Shown here one piece after another: positions 41,308 to 52,558 of a stretch of 64,000 nucleotides of DNA (the stretch's first letter is position 1; every line of letters begins with the position of its first letter). Source of the DNA: Tanytarsus gracilentus. Lineage: Eukaryota; Arthropoda; Insecta; Diptera; Chironomidae. Position numbers and translations under genes: made by a program. The stretch lies in NCBI GenBank assembly GCA_038502055.1, contig JAXRKN010000043.1:6696001-6760000 (forward strand), written 5' to 3'. The notes beneath the pieces are model-generated. The model made no database searches, was not told the origin of the DNA, and saw only the letters and a list, made by a program, of their open reading frames with translations.

Positions 41308-43799
41308 TCAAAGAGACAACTTCTTCTCAGTCCAAGTTTCTTTAATTAAATCAGATGCTTTTTCTCCAATTAAGACACTCAGTGCATTTGTATGCGCAGT
41401 TGGCGCTTCGGGAATGATTGATGTGTCAACGACTCGTAATCGTTGCATATTTTGAACTCTCAGCTCTGGATCCACAACGGAATTTTGATCTCCTCTCCTT
41501 GACATTTTACTCGTCCCTAAAGAGGCGGTTAAAATTTTTCAAATATTAAAATTATCCAAATTTTGAGGCTCAAATTAAACTAAAATTTAATATCACTCAC
41601 CAACTTGATGTTGAATTGAAAACGCCATGTTTCTTATCGCACACCTGTTCAAGAGTAATTAAATAATCAATAATAAATTAAGTAAATTTTTTTTTGTCAC
41701 GCACCGCCAATAATTATCACTTCCAAAATGAATATGTGCGCACGATGGCAATGGAATGGAGTTAAGTCGTGCACCCAAACTCTGAAATGGCTCTTGTTTG
41801 ACCAATTTCATCACATACTTTATTCCGTAGAGAAAAGTTTCAATATCATCCTCATTCTGTAGCATGTTAGAGTAAACTTTTGGGTCGCTAAATGGATTAG
41901 CGCTAGTTTCCACACGTCCAATCGACTTTGGGTGAAATAGCATTAGTGAAATGAGAAAAACGTCTTTAGTCGTGCCCTCGAGTGGCTTATAGACTGCATT
42001 ATAAATGCTCTGTCGCATTCGACCTCCATAAGTTATGCCAAATCCTCGATCCATGAAAACTCCTCCAGGACTAAAAATTAGTTCAATGTCCGGCACCGAC
42101 GGTCCATAGCTGTTGTTTGAAGGCACTTTTATGAAGCTAAAAGCCTCAGTTCCGCTCGGTAACGTCATCATTCCGCGACCATTAAAGTATTGAAAAACAC
42201 TGTTGAGATAGGTCATGAAACCACTGTCTCTCGTTTTATTCGTAACGAAAAGCAACTCCGCGAAGGCATAGTGATCGTGCATATTATCGCCTACGGGCAG
42301 ATCATTTATCACTGGAATTCCGATTTTATTCAATTCTCGCTTCTTGCCGACACCTGAGAGTGTCAACAATTGGGGTGTGTGAAATGTGCCAGACGACAAA
42401 ATCACTTCCTTCTTCGATGTTACGCGATAATTTTTATGATTGCGACGAAATTCTACGCCATATGCAACTTTGGTATGGGGGTCAATGAGTATTTTTGTAA
42501 CGCGAGTATTAATCATGATGTGAAGATTGGGTCGATGTAAAATTGGCTCCAAAAATGCTTTATAAGCAGAATGTCGTCGACCATTTAGAGTATTTGATTG
42601 CACATATGATACGCCCAATTGCCTATCACTATTATAGTCGATTTCGGGCTGGCCTAAGATTTTGTTCGCCTTCATAAACGCATCCGCTAATGGCGTTCGC
42701 ATCGAATTAAAAGAAACACTTAATTCTCCATTTTTATTGTGAAACGGCGAGTCTGAATATTTTCCAATATTCGCACGTTCAGATTTAATGAAATAGGGAA
42801 GAATTTCATTGTAGCTCCATCCATAATTACCAGCCTCACTCCATCGATCAAAATCACGCGGATTACCTTAATTAATTAGTTTATTAACACTTAATTATTA
42901 AAAATTAATTTAATTATTACCTCGCGTATGCATTAAGAAATAAATCACAGAGGAACCGCCGAGTGCTTTTCCTCTCGGCATTGCACAACTATTTCCTACA
43001 CGACCTATCGAACAGAAAAAAATATAAGTTATTAAGAAATGCATTTCAGTGTCAATTAAAAGATTTAAGACGTGCCCAAACAGCCTCGCGTCTGTGGCTC
43101 TGAACTGAGGCCCCAATTGTATTTCGAGAGAACAAGATATGGGGCCGCAACTGGTATGCTCTGAAGAGTAGTCTCAACGTCGCCAGCCTCGATCAATAAA
43201 ACGCTCCACTTTGGATTTTCTGTAAGTCGATTGGCTAAAACGCAGCCACCTTTAAAAGAAATGAGTGTAATTTTTTTTATCGCATCCAAGTAGCGTGGTC
43301 AGCCACAATAAACACCAAAAATTTCATAATAATTGCTGTTATCATGGCTCTGTGACTTTAACTTCATGGAACTTATAATATACCGGGACCTGACCCCACA
43401 ATCACAAAATCATACTGCGCTAGATAATGAGATTCTGTAATTGAAACATAAACAAAAAGTTATGACATAATACAAGCTTGTAAAAATGGTAATAATCGTA
43501 TACGATCATCACCATCATATGTGGAGCACATTTTTAATTACAGTGTAATGTAACCGCATTAAAAATGCTAAGAGAGATTTAAATTTTTCATGCACAAAGC
43601 GTTGATTAAATTATTTGCTTAACTCACCTTCGATCGCATTACGCGGTGAACCGAAAAGTAAATCTTGCCATGCATATTCACTTTGTCGTCTCGTGCGATT
43701 TATTTGCTTTAAAGAATTTTCAATATTCACCGAGCAATTCACACTCAACCAAGGATTTAGGGCAATTAAAACTTGTAAAAAATTAACTAGACACTTCAT
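41308..43799 (-). CDS. GMC oxidoreductase A (FAD-dependent, glucose dehydrogenase-like)
   Basis: Seven exons: 43628-43799, 43384-43434, 43076-43249, 42921-43004, 41705-42866, 41601-41644 and 41308-41516, giving 631 aa. GMC enzymes oxidise alcohols, sugars or sterols with FAD. The N-terminus looks like a secretion signal (MKCLVNFLQVLIAL). The FAD motif is split across exons: DFVIVGSGPGGCVLANRL. Next come MPRGKALGGSSV and a long substrate domain. The catalytic His lies in SIQHQVGTSKM, and the second one in PTAHTNALSVLIGE. Departures from consensus are GTSKM for GTCKM and HTNAL for (H/N)TNAP. The frame closes only if exon 3 uses a GC donor (GGCACG). It is the most divergent of the five, and I cannot name its substrate. 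Confidence 0.85.
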
Positions 43800-44609
43800 A
43801 CTTCATTCCTTCTTTTGCTATCGCGATATATATATATTTTTTTCGTGTGCGAATGCGTTCAAGTTTCGAGTGAAACTGAAAGATATTTTTTTCGAATTTT
43901 TTTACGCGCGCTTCGCAATGGATTTTTCTTTCAATCGACAGTGGTTTCACACGCGCTGGTGTAACATAGAAAATGTCTATAAACGAGAGTGAGAGAGGAA
44001 CGTTGCACCACAATATTGTCAGGTTGGATTACAAAACTTGTAAATAACGCCGGGTCGACGTCTTTGCGACGCTTGTTAATCAATATCAAAACTTCCCTCC
44101 CGAATGATGATGATCTTTCAACAGAGCAAAAAGGAAAGATGACACAAATTCGCAACAAAAAAAAATTAATACATATATTTATATAAAAGGAATGGAGATA
44201 ATGTGGGTTATATGGTGGGATATAAAATATATTCAAAATTTTATAGACGCGACATGATAGCGAAATCACACACATCTCTTTTTGTCATCTTCTTTCGCAC
44301 GTTCGCTCATAATAATAATAGCGACTCTTAATATAAGTAATCTCCCGTGGACGTCACGTCTGCAATTCGATAGATTTGTTAATATATGTATGTAGATTGG
44401 ATCATCCATTTCACAAACAACAAGGTAGACTTAAAAATACCCAGAAACTCAAACAAGGCTACCGTTTTGTTTACTCTTTTTTTTATTGCGATTTATCAAA
44501 TTCACCTCAAAATTAAATATCGAAAAGCTAAATGCATTCAGCTGACAGTTTACTTTTAATTTCTTTTATTAGCTCTATCCACACTTTTCTCTATTAGCTT
44601 TTTATTATG
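43800..44609. other. Upstream region of GMC-A
   Basis: A (TA)n stretch at about 43827-43838 lies some 30-40 bp before the GMC-A start. A larger part of the interval has no recognised feature. Small frames on both strands look spurious. Confidence 0.35.
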
Positions 44610-46826
44610 CTATAATTTATATGACCATTCTCTCTTGATCATGTCACTGCATTTCTCGCCGACCATAAAACTCGCAGCCACCGTATGAGCTGTTGGTGAT
44701 TCTCAATTAAGTAATTAATTGATTAGTAATTAATTAGCTACCTGTCAATGCCTCTGGAATTATGCTATTGTCAGCCACTCGAAGCTTCTTTATTCCATGC
44801 ACCTAAAATCATTAAATTTTTTTTTGAAGGAAAATTTTATGATGTAATTTTAAAATCACCTTAAGTTCAGGCGATACAACAGCGGTTCTATCACCTATTG
44901 GACCCATTTTGCAAGTGGCCGTTTGATGATGTAACGAAGAAGCAAGAGTTCGAATCATGCATCGAAAATAGTCGTCCGAAGCAAAATGTAAATGTGCACA
45001 ATTTGGCAGCGATTTTGAATGAAGACGGGCGCCATGTTTTTGAAATGGTGGTGTTTTAACAAGCTGTAGAGAAAATTTTATTCCCTCCAAAATAGTTTCG
45101 ACATCATCGGGATGCTTAAGAAAATTGTGATAAAATTTTGGCCAATGAAATGGATTCGATGACTTAAGTTTAAGATATCCAACGGATTTTGGGTGGAAGA
45201 GCATTTGAGCGATAGTAAAAGTGTCGATTGATGTGTCTTCAAGTTCCTTATAGACTGAATTATAAATTTGATCATTTATTCCCATGCCTCTTCTAATTCC
45301 CGTGCCTTGATCTGAATGATAACCACCGGGAATAAAAATTAATTCAATATCAGGCACTTCGGGACCTCGATTGTCGGCAACTTTTGTCTTAATAAAACTT
45401 AAAGCTTCAACGCCACCGGGCACAGTTAAAATTCCTTCGCCACGAAGAAAACTTAAAAAATTATTTGGCTGCAAAGTTCGATCTGTATTCAATGAAACGC
45501 CAGTTGTGTTAACAATAAAAGAAAGCCCTATAAGTGTCGCATGATCATACATCAATTTTCCAACGGGTAAATTTTGAATTAATGGCACTCCAATTTTATT
45601 TAAATCATTCTTATCTCCCACTCCCGAGAGCATCAAAAGTTGTGGAGATGAAAATGTTCCTGCCGAAAGAATCACTTCTTTGCGAGCCATAATTCTGTAT
45701 CTCTTTCTGTTTCTAACCAACTCGATGCCATAAGTAATTCTCGTCGATGGATCAATTAATATTTTAGTAACTCTCGTGTTAATCATAATGTGAAGGTTAG
45801 TTCGATCAATTATCGGCTCAATAAATGCTCTAAATGCAGAATGACGTACTCCATTTTTTGTGTTCGCTTGCAAAAAAGACGCCCCAAGTTGTTGGCCACT
45901 GTTATAGTCGACTTCTGATTGTCCAAGATATTTGCATGCTTTCAAAAATGACTCAGCAAGAACCGTTCGATGACGATTATGTTCGACACTTAAATATCCA
46001 TTTGCATTGTGATATGGCGTGCGATTAAGAGTTGACATCGAAGATTTTTCAGACTTAAGGAAAAAGGGAAGAACTTCGTTCCAAGACCAGCCATAATTTC
46101 CTGCTGCAGCCCATCGGTCATAGTCATTTCTATTTTGAATTAATGCAATTAATTTTCATTACGGTGTTCATTGCACCTCACCGATGTCCGCGGTTATAAA
46201 TCATGTAATTTATTACTGATGTTCCTCCGAGTGCTTTACCCCGAGGAAAGCCACATCTTTGGTCATTCATTCCTGAAAATATTTTTAAACTTTAACAATT
46301 TCTTAAAATATTTTTTTTTAAATTTACCTAAGCATGATCCAGACTGAGGTTCTGCCCAAAATCCCCAATTATAAGCGGTTGATTGCATGTAGGCGGCCAT
46401 CACTGGAATGTCTTGTACGATACTCTCCACTTTTCCCGCCTCAACCAGCAAGACATTCCACTTCTTATTTTCTGTCAAACGATTTGCCAAAACACAGCCA
46501 GCGGGACCTAAGAAAGATTGAAATTAAACACAAAATTATTTAAATAAAACTTTTACCTGAGCCGACAATCACGAAGTCGTAGTGGTCAAAATATCTTTGT
46601 TCTGGCGAACGAGAATGAAATTTGAAAATTTAAAGGACATTGACCAAAAGAAAATATAAAATTTTTAATGGCTAATTTAAATACTTTCAACTTTTGCCGT
46701 GTGATGTTTGCTTAAAAATTCAGCAATTATTTCACTTTGTTTTAAATTATGCAACAGTTCGGGAAGAAAACTGTGTGAATTATTAATTTTCACTAGCAAC
46801 AGTAAAATTAACGATAAATTTTTCAT
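44610..46826 (-). CDS. GMC oxidoreductase B
   Basis: Seven exons: 46685-46826, 46557-46601, 46328-46507, 46182-46272, 44860-46129, 44742-44802 and 44610-44689, giving 622 aa. The start at 46826 is chosen because MKNLSLILLLLVKINNSHS is a clear signal peptide; an in-frame Met upstream (46961) would add a charged leader. The FAD motif is VGSGPAGCVLANRL, and FPRGKALGGTSV follows. The catalytic His is in SLHHQTATCKMGP, where GTC has become ATC. The second His is in TGAHT-like context (LTAHTVAASFMVGEK), so the usual NAP is VAA. Exon boundaries in the first four exons parallel those of GMC-A, which points to tandem duplication. It is probably secreted. Confidence 0.87.
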
Positions 46827-47315
46827 GGTCACTCGATGCGTGTGAATCGTTGCAAATATTGAATCGGACTGAAAGAATTTCTTCTTTGGTAAGGGAGAAT
46901 TTTTTTTTGCAAATTTAAAAATTAAAAAAAAACAGAACTGGTTTGACTTAGGATTGAGCAAGCCTCGACATTAAGTGTTTCAATATTTAGATTCTTTTTG
47001 AAAGGGATTATTGAACTGTTTATCATCCATAAAAATTTCAAGTTTCATTTTAAAGAATTATCAAATTTCTCTATTTGGAGATGTCACAACCGTTAGTTTA
47101 CAAAATAGCTGACAATTAAATTATTCAGTCTTTCAAAAATTCCCCTTTGTTGCATTTTCGCAAACCGATTTAATTTGAATTTAATTACGATTAAACTCTA
47201 ACTTTTTTTCTCACTTTATTGTTTGATTTTACGACATTTTAGGTTCATCAAGAATTATTTTAATTTTTCTAATTGGCACTCTTGAAACATTGCAGGTCAT
47301 GATCAACAATTTTAA
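46827..47315. other. Spacer between GMC-B and GMC-C
   Basis: This AT-rich DNA should hold the GMC-B promoter and the GMC-C 3' end. Nothing else was recognised. Confidence 0.4.
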
Positions 47316-49262
47316 TCATTTGTTAGTCATGTAATTCCACTCGGATTTAATCATATCGCTCGCTTTCTCAGCTATCATTATGACGGGTCCACTGAAATTA
47401 AAAAATTAATTCATGAAATTAGTAATTTCTAAGAATTAATTTTGTTCTCACTTTGTATGCCCGGTGACAATTTGAGGCATTATGCTTGCGTCAACAACTC
47501 TCAGACCATTAATTCCATACACTTTAAGTTGAGGGTCCACAACAGCTATTTTTAAAAACACATGAATAAATTTAAAATTCAAGTTCAAACTCGCCATACC
47601 CTTTTTGTCATTCAATGGACCCATCTTAACGGTGCCACAGTGGTGATAAATGGTGAACGTGAAATGTCTCGTGTAACATTCCCAATACTTGTCTGAATCA
47701 AATTTCAAATGCTTGCAACCTGGTACCGGCGCTGCTAGGAATTTAGAGTTGAGCTTTTTTAATGCATTCGTCTTTGATAGTTCAATTAGCTTTCGAATGC
47801 CACGAATAGATATGTCAATGTCGTAGGGGTCACTGAAGTAATTTGGAAAAATTGCGGGTGTATCAAAGGGATTCGTTGAACGCAATTTAATGCGACCTCG
47901 ACTTTTTGGACGCATAACCATCGGAAATACCATAAACGTGTCGGCATTGCTGCTCCGAAGAGATTCAAACATTTCTTCATAGATTTCATTTCGAATGTTA
48001 AAGTTTTTTTTGAAAATTAAATCTGAGTTTAGTGACGCGGCCATTTGAAGAAATTCTAAGTCAGGATATCCGTTCGGGTCGTAGGTATCGTTTGTTTCAA
48101 GGAAGGCAATGCTTTCCACGCCTCCGGCTGATGACAATGGGCCTGATAGTGTTTTAAAATAATTATCGAGTATGTTAAGGTCAAGAACGTTTGCGATGTT
48201 GAGTGATGTTGAATTGATGGCAAAAGTTAAAGCTCCCGGTGCTGTGTGATCCATTAAATTGTAGCCAACAGCTAAATTTACTATCGGATTGATGCCCAAT
48301 TTCTTGAGATGTTTGGCAGGTCCGATACCCGAAAGCATCAAAATTTGTGGCGAATTTATAGCGCCAGCGGAAAGAATCAATTCTTTTGTAGCATTAATGT
48401 CGTAGTATTTTCCATTAGAATAAAATCTCACGCCATAAGCTCTCTTATTATCGTCAATAAGTATTTTTGTCACGTGACTATTCTTTCGCACATGTAAATT
48501 CTTCCTTCCCCTTATGGGGTAAATGTAAGCTACATTTGTGCTTTTTCTCATTCCATTTTCAATCGTTGCTTGAAGAAAAGAGAAGCCAATTTGAGATGGC
48601 CCATTATAGTCGACATAAGGATATCCAATTTCCTTGCCAGCATCAATGAAAGCTCTCGCAGCAGGCGACTTATAAGCCGTCTCTGAAATTGTAATTGGTC
48701 CATTTTTTCCATGATTCGTCACATTTTGTACAGTATTATTTTCTAAACGTTGATAGTAATGCGAGACATTTTTATAGTCCCATCCATCGTTTCCCAATTC
48801 CGACCAGTTATCGAAATCTCTCGGATGGCCTCGCGTGTAAACCATATAGTTTAAAACTGATGAACCGCCCATAACTTTTCCTCGAGGCCAGTTACATTGA
48901 TTGCCCTTCATGCTGAGACATGAAGTTTTCGAGGGTTCCGTTTTATATTTCCAATTTATATCGTAGCCTTGAAGGAAATGAACCATCATTGGAATATCCA
49001 TGAGAAAGTTTTCACTTCCGCCAGCTTCGAGAAGAAGAATCTTCCATTTGGGATTTTCTGAGAGTCTTGCTGCAACAGCACACCCTGCACTTCCTGCTCC
49101 AATGACAATAAAATCATACTCTGGAAGTAATTTATTTTGACTTGGCACCTCATTCTCCATTTGACTTTGACCCATTGAAAGAAATTTTGAAAGAATTTCC
49201 ATGAAATTTACACCTTCCGTTGAGATAATTAAAAGTGATGTCAGAAAAATTTTTAAAAACAT
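47316..49262 (-). CDS. GMC oxidoreductase C
   Basis: Three exons (47600-49262, 47452-47545, 47316-47391) give 610 aa. The start at 49262 begins a signal peptide (MFLKIFLTSLLIISTEGVNF); an in-frame Met 16 codons upstream would put charged residues before it. The FAD motif GAGSAG is at residues 55-60, followed by WPRGKVMGGSSVLNYMVYTRG. The catalytic His is in IYHHCGTVKMGP. The second His is in VTGHTNGPVIMIAEK, where the asparagine codon forms only after splicing. This gene has far fewer introns than its neighbours: the 5' exon is 1663 nt with none of the splits seen in A, B, D and E. The 54-bp intron 47546-47599 has no in-frame stop. Several N-glycosylation sites (for example NVTN, NSTS) suit a secreted protein. 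Confidence 0.9.
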
Positions 49263-49977
49263 TTTGCACCAAATTCTCTGTGCTTTTTGTTCTGAACAGT
49301 TTAGAATCACGATAAAGACTGCAAGTTATTTCAAAATTGCGATTGAATGTTCATCAGAATCATTGCATACGTGCGTTATTTTTTCCTATTTGTATTCTTC
49401 CCTTGAATTATTTTTTAATGCGATGATGTGAGAAAAATATATTGTTGCTGCAGAATTTATTAAAATTTTAAAAATTAATAAATTTAAATAATAGCTTTTG
49501 ATGTGTTCAATGGTGATAATTTCTTGGAGCTGAAGCTTTTAAATTAAAAGCTCTTTTGCATATCTTTAAAAGCTAGTTTCAAGAGCTTTCCAAAAGTTTT
49601 TCGAAAGCTCTAAAAATTAATCGTGCATGAAAATTTTAAAAGATGAATTTAAATTAATCTCAATAATTTTCTTTATTTTTCTTCAATAAAATATTTTTCT
49701 GATCGTTTTTTTACAAAATTTGCTAACTTTCACATATTTTTATTTTTCCAAAAATAGTCTTCAAACAAAAATATATAATAAGTAAAATATAATGACAAGA
49801 TTTCGTTGAGTAAAAAATATGCAACAAACAATCAAACGACGATGATATAAAATAATGCGATCACTAATTTTAAGAGAAAGAGTTTAAATAACATGCACAC
49901 CATTGAATGGCACAAACACGCTCAACATTCATCCATCAGTCAGTCATTCATTCAAATACAATATCCGCTAATCGCAA
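49263..49977. other. Spacer between GMC-C and GMC-D
   Basis: The interval is AT-rich and contains the GMC-C upstream region. AAAGCTTTT-like motifs recur at about 49528-49612 (several AAGAGCTTT, AAAGCTC and AAAAGCTAG variants), possibly a degenerate short repeat. No gene was seen. Confidence 0.35.
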
Positions 49978-52558
49978 TCATCTCCAATCTTCTTTGATTA
50001 AATCGGAACCTTTTTCGCCTGAAATATTACAATTTAAAATTTTGAATGCTTTTTTGAATTGAATTCATCTTACCAATCATAATGACGGCTGAGTGTGAGA
50101 AAAAAAAGCTTAATTAGACAAAACACAAATCTTTTAACAATATTTTGTCTTACCCGCATTAGTGTTTCCACTCACGATATGAGGCATGATGCTTGCATCA
50201 ATGACACGAAGTCCCTTGATGCCATAAACCCTTAATCGTGGGTCAACAACGGCTGTCGAGAGAAAAGAAAGTTGAAATTTAATTCAGAGTTGACAAGAGA
50301 AAGTTTTACCTTCAGGATCGGTTCCCATTTTGCATGTCCTATAAATCACAATTAAATTTACATTTATCAAAATTTTCATAATTTCTAAATCTTACCCTGA
50401 CTGATGATAAATTGTCCTAAAATAAAAAAATATACATTTAATGAAATTTAAAAATTAATTCAACTCACATTGAAATTGTTCGTATTCCGCACTCTAAATA
50501 TTCATCCGATAAGAATTTGAAATGTTTGCAGTTCGGCAGAGGTTTCTGATAGAGTCGAGATCCAAATTGCTTAAAAACTTTGGCATTAGCTGTGCGCAGA
50601 GCAATTTTAGCGCCGTCTATCATCGTCAACATATCGAGTGGATCGTCGTAATAGTTTGGATTCATTATCGGTGCTACGAATGGATTTTTCGACTGTAATC
50701 GAACGTAGCCGCGTGATCGAGGTCGCAATAAGAGAGGCATGATAGTCCATGTATAAACGCCATAAATGGGTGCCCACATTTCATTATACAATTCCGGTTT
50801 TATGCCTAAAACTTTGCGAATTTGCGCACCACCATCCGAGTTGAGGGAGGCAGGTGCCATGTGAAACTGAATGTCAGGCCAGTCCATCGTTTTATTTGCA
50901 TAAATTGTATTCACAAATGCAATTCCCTCGAGACCACCCTAAAAGCACAATAAAATTAACGACTGTGACTTTAAGTTATGCCACCTCGTAACCTACCAAT
51001 ACAGTCATCGGTCTGTTTATCCATTATGCAAGCACATATCCAGTTTATTTATGGTGTTGTTATTAATTTGGTACAAATGTTGCCGGTTAAGAAAAGTCGT
51101 TGAATATATAAAAAAAATCACATGTTAGAGAGAAAGAAAAATTCATAATTTTCTCGTTTTCATACCCTTTAAGATGTTCACATGATGATTTTTGTTGTTT
51201 ATATGGATGGTAATGAAAATGTGAGACGAGGCGTGAAAGAGAATCAAAATTTTAAGAATGTTAATACAATACGGAAAATAAAAGTTATTACCTCTCTCAT
51301 TTATAACATACTCGGTGGTGGCAGTTGCTGCCGGCAGTTTATTTTGTAGAATTGAAACTGGTTTTTCGAGTGTAAATGTCAAACCACCAAAACCAAGATG
51401 ATCCATAAGATTATTTCCGACAGGAAGATCTTTGAGAACTGGAATTCCCATTCCTTCGAGATGATCACGTGGACCAACACCTGAGAATTTTGGAAATGTC
51501 AAAATAATTTTAGCAATAAAGTGAAGAAAATTTACCTGACAGCATGAGAATTTGCGGGGTGTTTATTGCACCGGCCGACATAATAATTTCGCGTTTCGCT
51601 CTAATAACTTGCTTGCGATTATGACGAACAAATTCCACGCCCCATGCATGCTTTGTTTTTGGATCTATCTCGACTTTTGTAACGAGTGTATTTAAAGCCA
51701 AGTGAAAATTAGGTCGTAAGCGGATGGGTCGCAAGAATGCTTTTGCAGTTGAGCAACGACTACCACGTCGAAGGGTGCCTTGTGCAATCATATATCCACT
51801 CTGTTTTTCTCCATTGATATCACGATTTTCGTAACCTAATTCAGTACCGGCTTCGACAAAAGCAGCAACGAGGGGTGAATGCCATGGAGCCTCTTGAACT
51901 GTCAAATAACCGCCTGTTGCATGATAGGGTGACCTTGCCAAATAAGGATTTCGATTATCTTCGCTTTTAAGGAAGTAGGGAAGAACACTTTTATAATCCC
52001 ATCCCGGATTTCCAAGCTGTGCCCAATGATCAAAATCATTCTTATTTCCTCGAACATAAACCATATAGTTTAGAACACTACTTCCGCCCAGCACTTTTCC
52101 ACGTGGCCAATTACAGCGATTATTTTCCATGCCTCTGCATGCTGCCGCCTGAGGCTCCGTCTTGTATGACCAATCTAAATTACTTAACTGTAGGTACGCA
52201 GCTAATGAAGGAACATCGGTAATTTCATTTTCATCTGGGCCTGCTTCAAGCAGAAGAACTTTCCAATTTGGATTTTCTGATAATCTACTGGCGACGACAG
52301 CCCCCGCAGAACCGCCTTAAAAAGAATTTTATTAGATGCTCATTAAAGTTTCAAGTTTTTTTAATCACCTCCAACAATGATGAAATCATATTCAGGATAA
52401 AGTTGTTTTTGGTCAATCGGTCGAGATTCGGGATCGACTTTGTCATATCGATAATAGTTCATTGTGCCCAACAACAAAGGAACCATCCATATTCCAGTTC
52501 CGAAGATGCCGAGCGTTGATGCAATCAATGAAGATGCTCCAAGTCCGGGAACAACCAT
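49978..52558 (-). CDS. GMC oxidoreductase D (apparent 1-nt frame break)
   Basis: Exons: 52369-52558, 51536-52315, 51292-51480, 50997-51012 (16 nt), 50469-50938, 50396-50416 (21 nt), 50310-50338, 50154-50252, 50074-50088 (15 nt) and 49978-50018; about 610 aa if restored. The N-terminus is a hydrophobic anchor followed by NYYRYDKVDPESRPID, as in GMC-E. The FAD motif is IIVGGGSAGAVVASRL. The catalytic His lies in a 21-nt microexon (TIYHQSG) before TCKMG; the second residue is Asn (SGNTNA). The 16-nt microexon encodes PMTVL of the family's GPMTVLGG. With canonical GT-AG joins the frame is one base short there, so this is an assembly indel, an odd splice or a damaged gene. The rest of the protein is well conserved. 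Confidence 0.75.

Noticed and set aside
41308..41516. Reading 41308-41505 as a separate small gene
   Set aside because: It is the last exon of GMC-A: the sequence carries VVDPELRV and the second active-site His of the family and joins in frame.
46827..46961. N-terminal extension of GMC-B from an upstream ATG
   Set aside because: It would put a charged leader before a clear signal peptide that starts at 46826.
49263..49310. N-terminal extension of GMC-C from an upstream ATG
   Set aside because: The hydrophobic signal peptide begins at the internal Met (49262); the extension is Cys/Lys-rich and probably 5' UTR.
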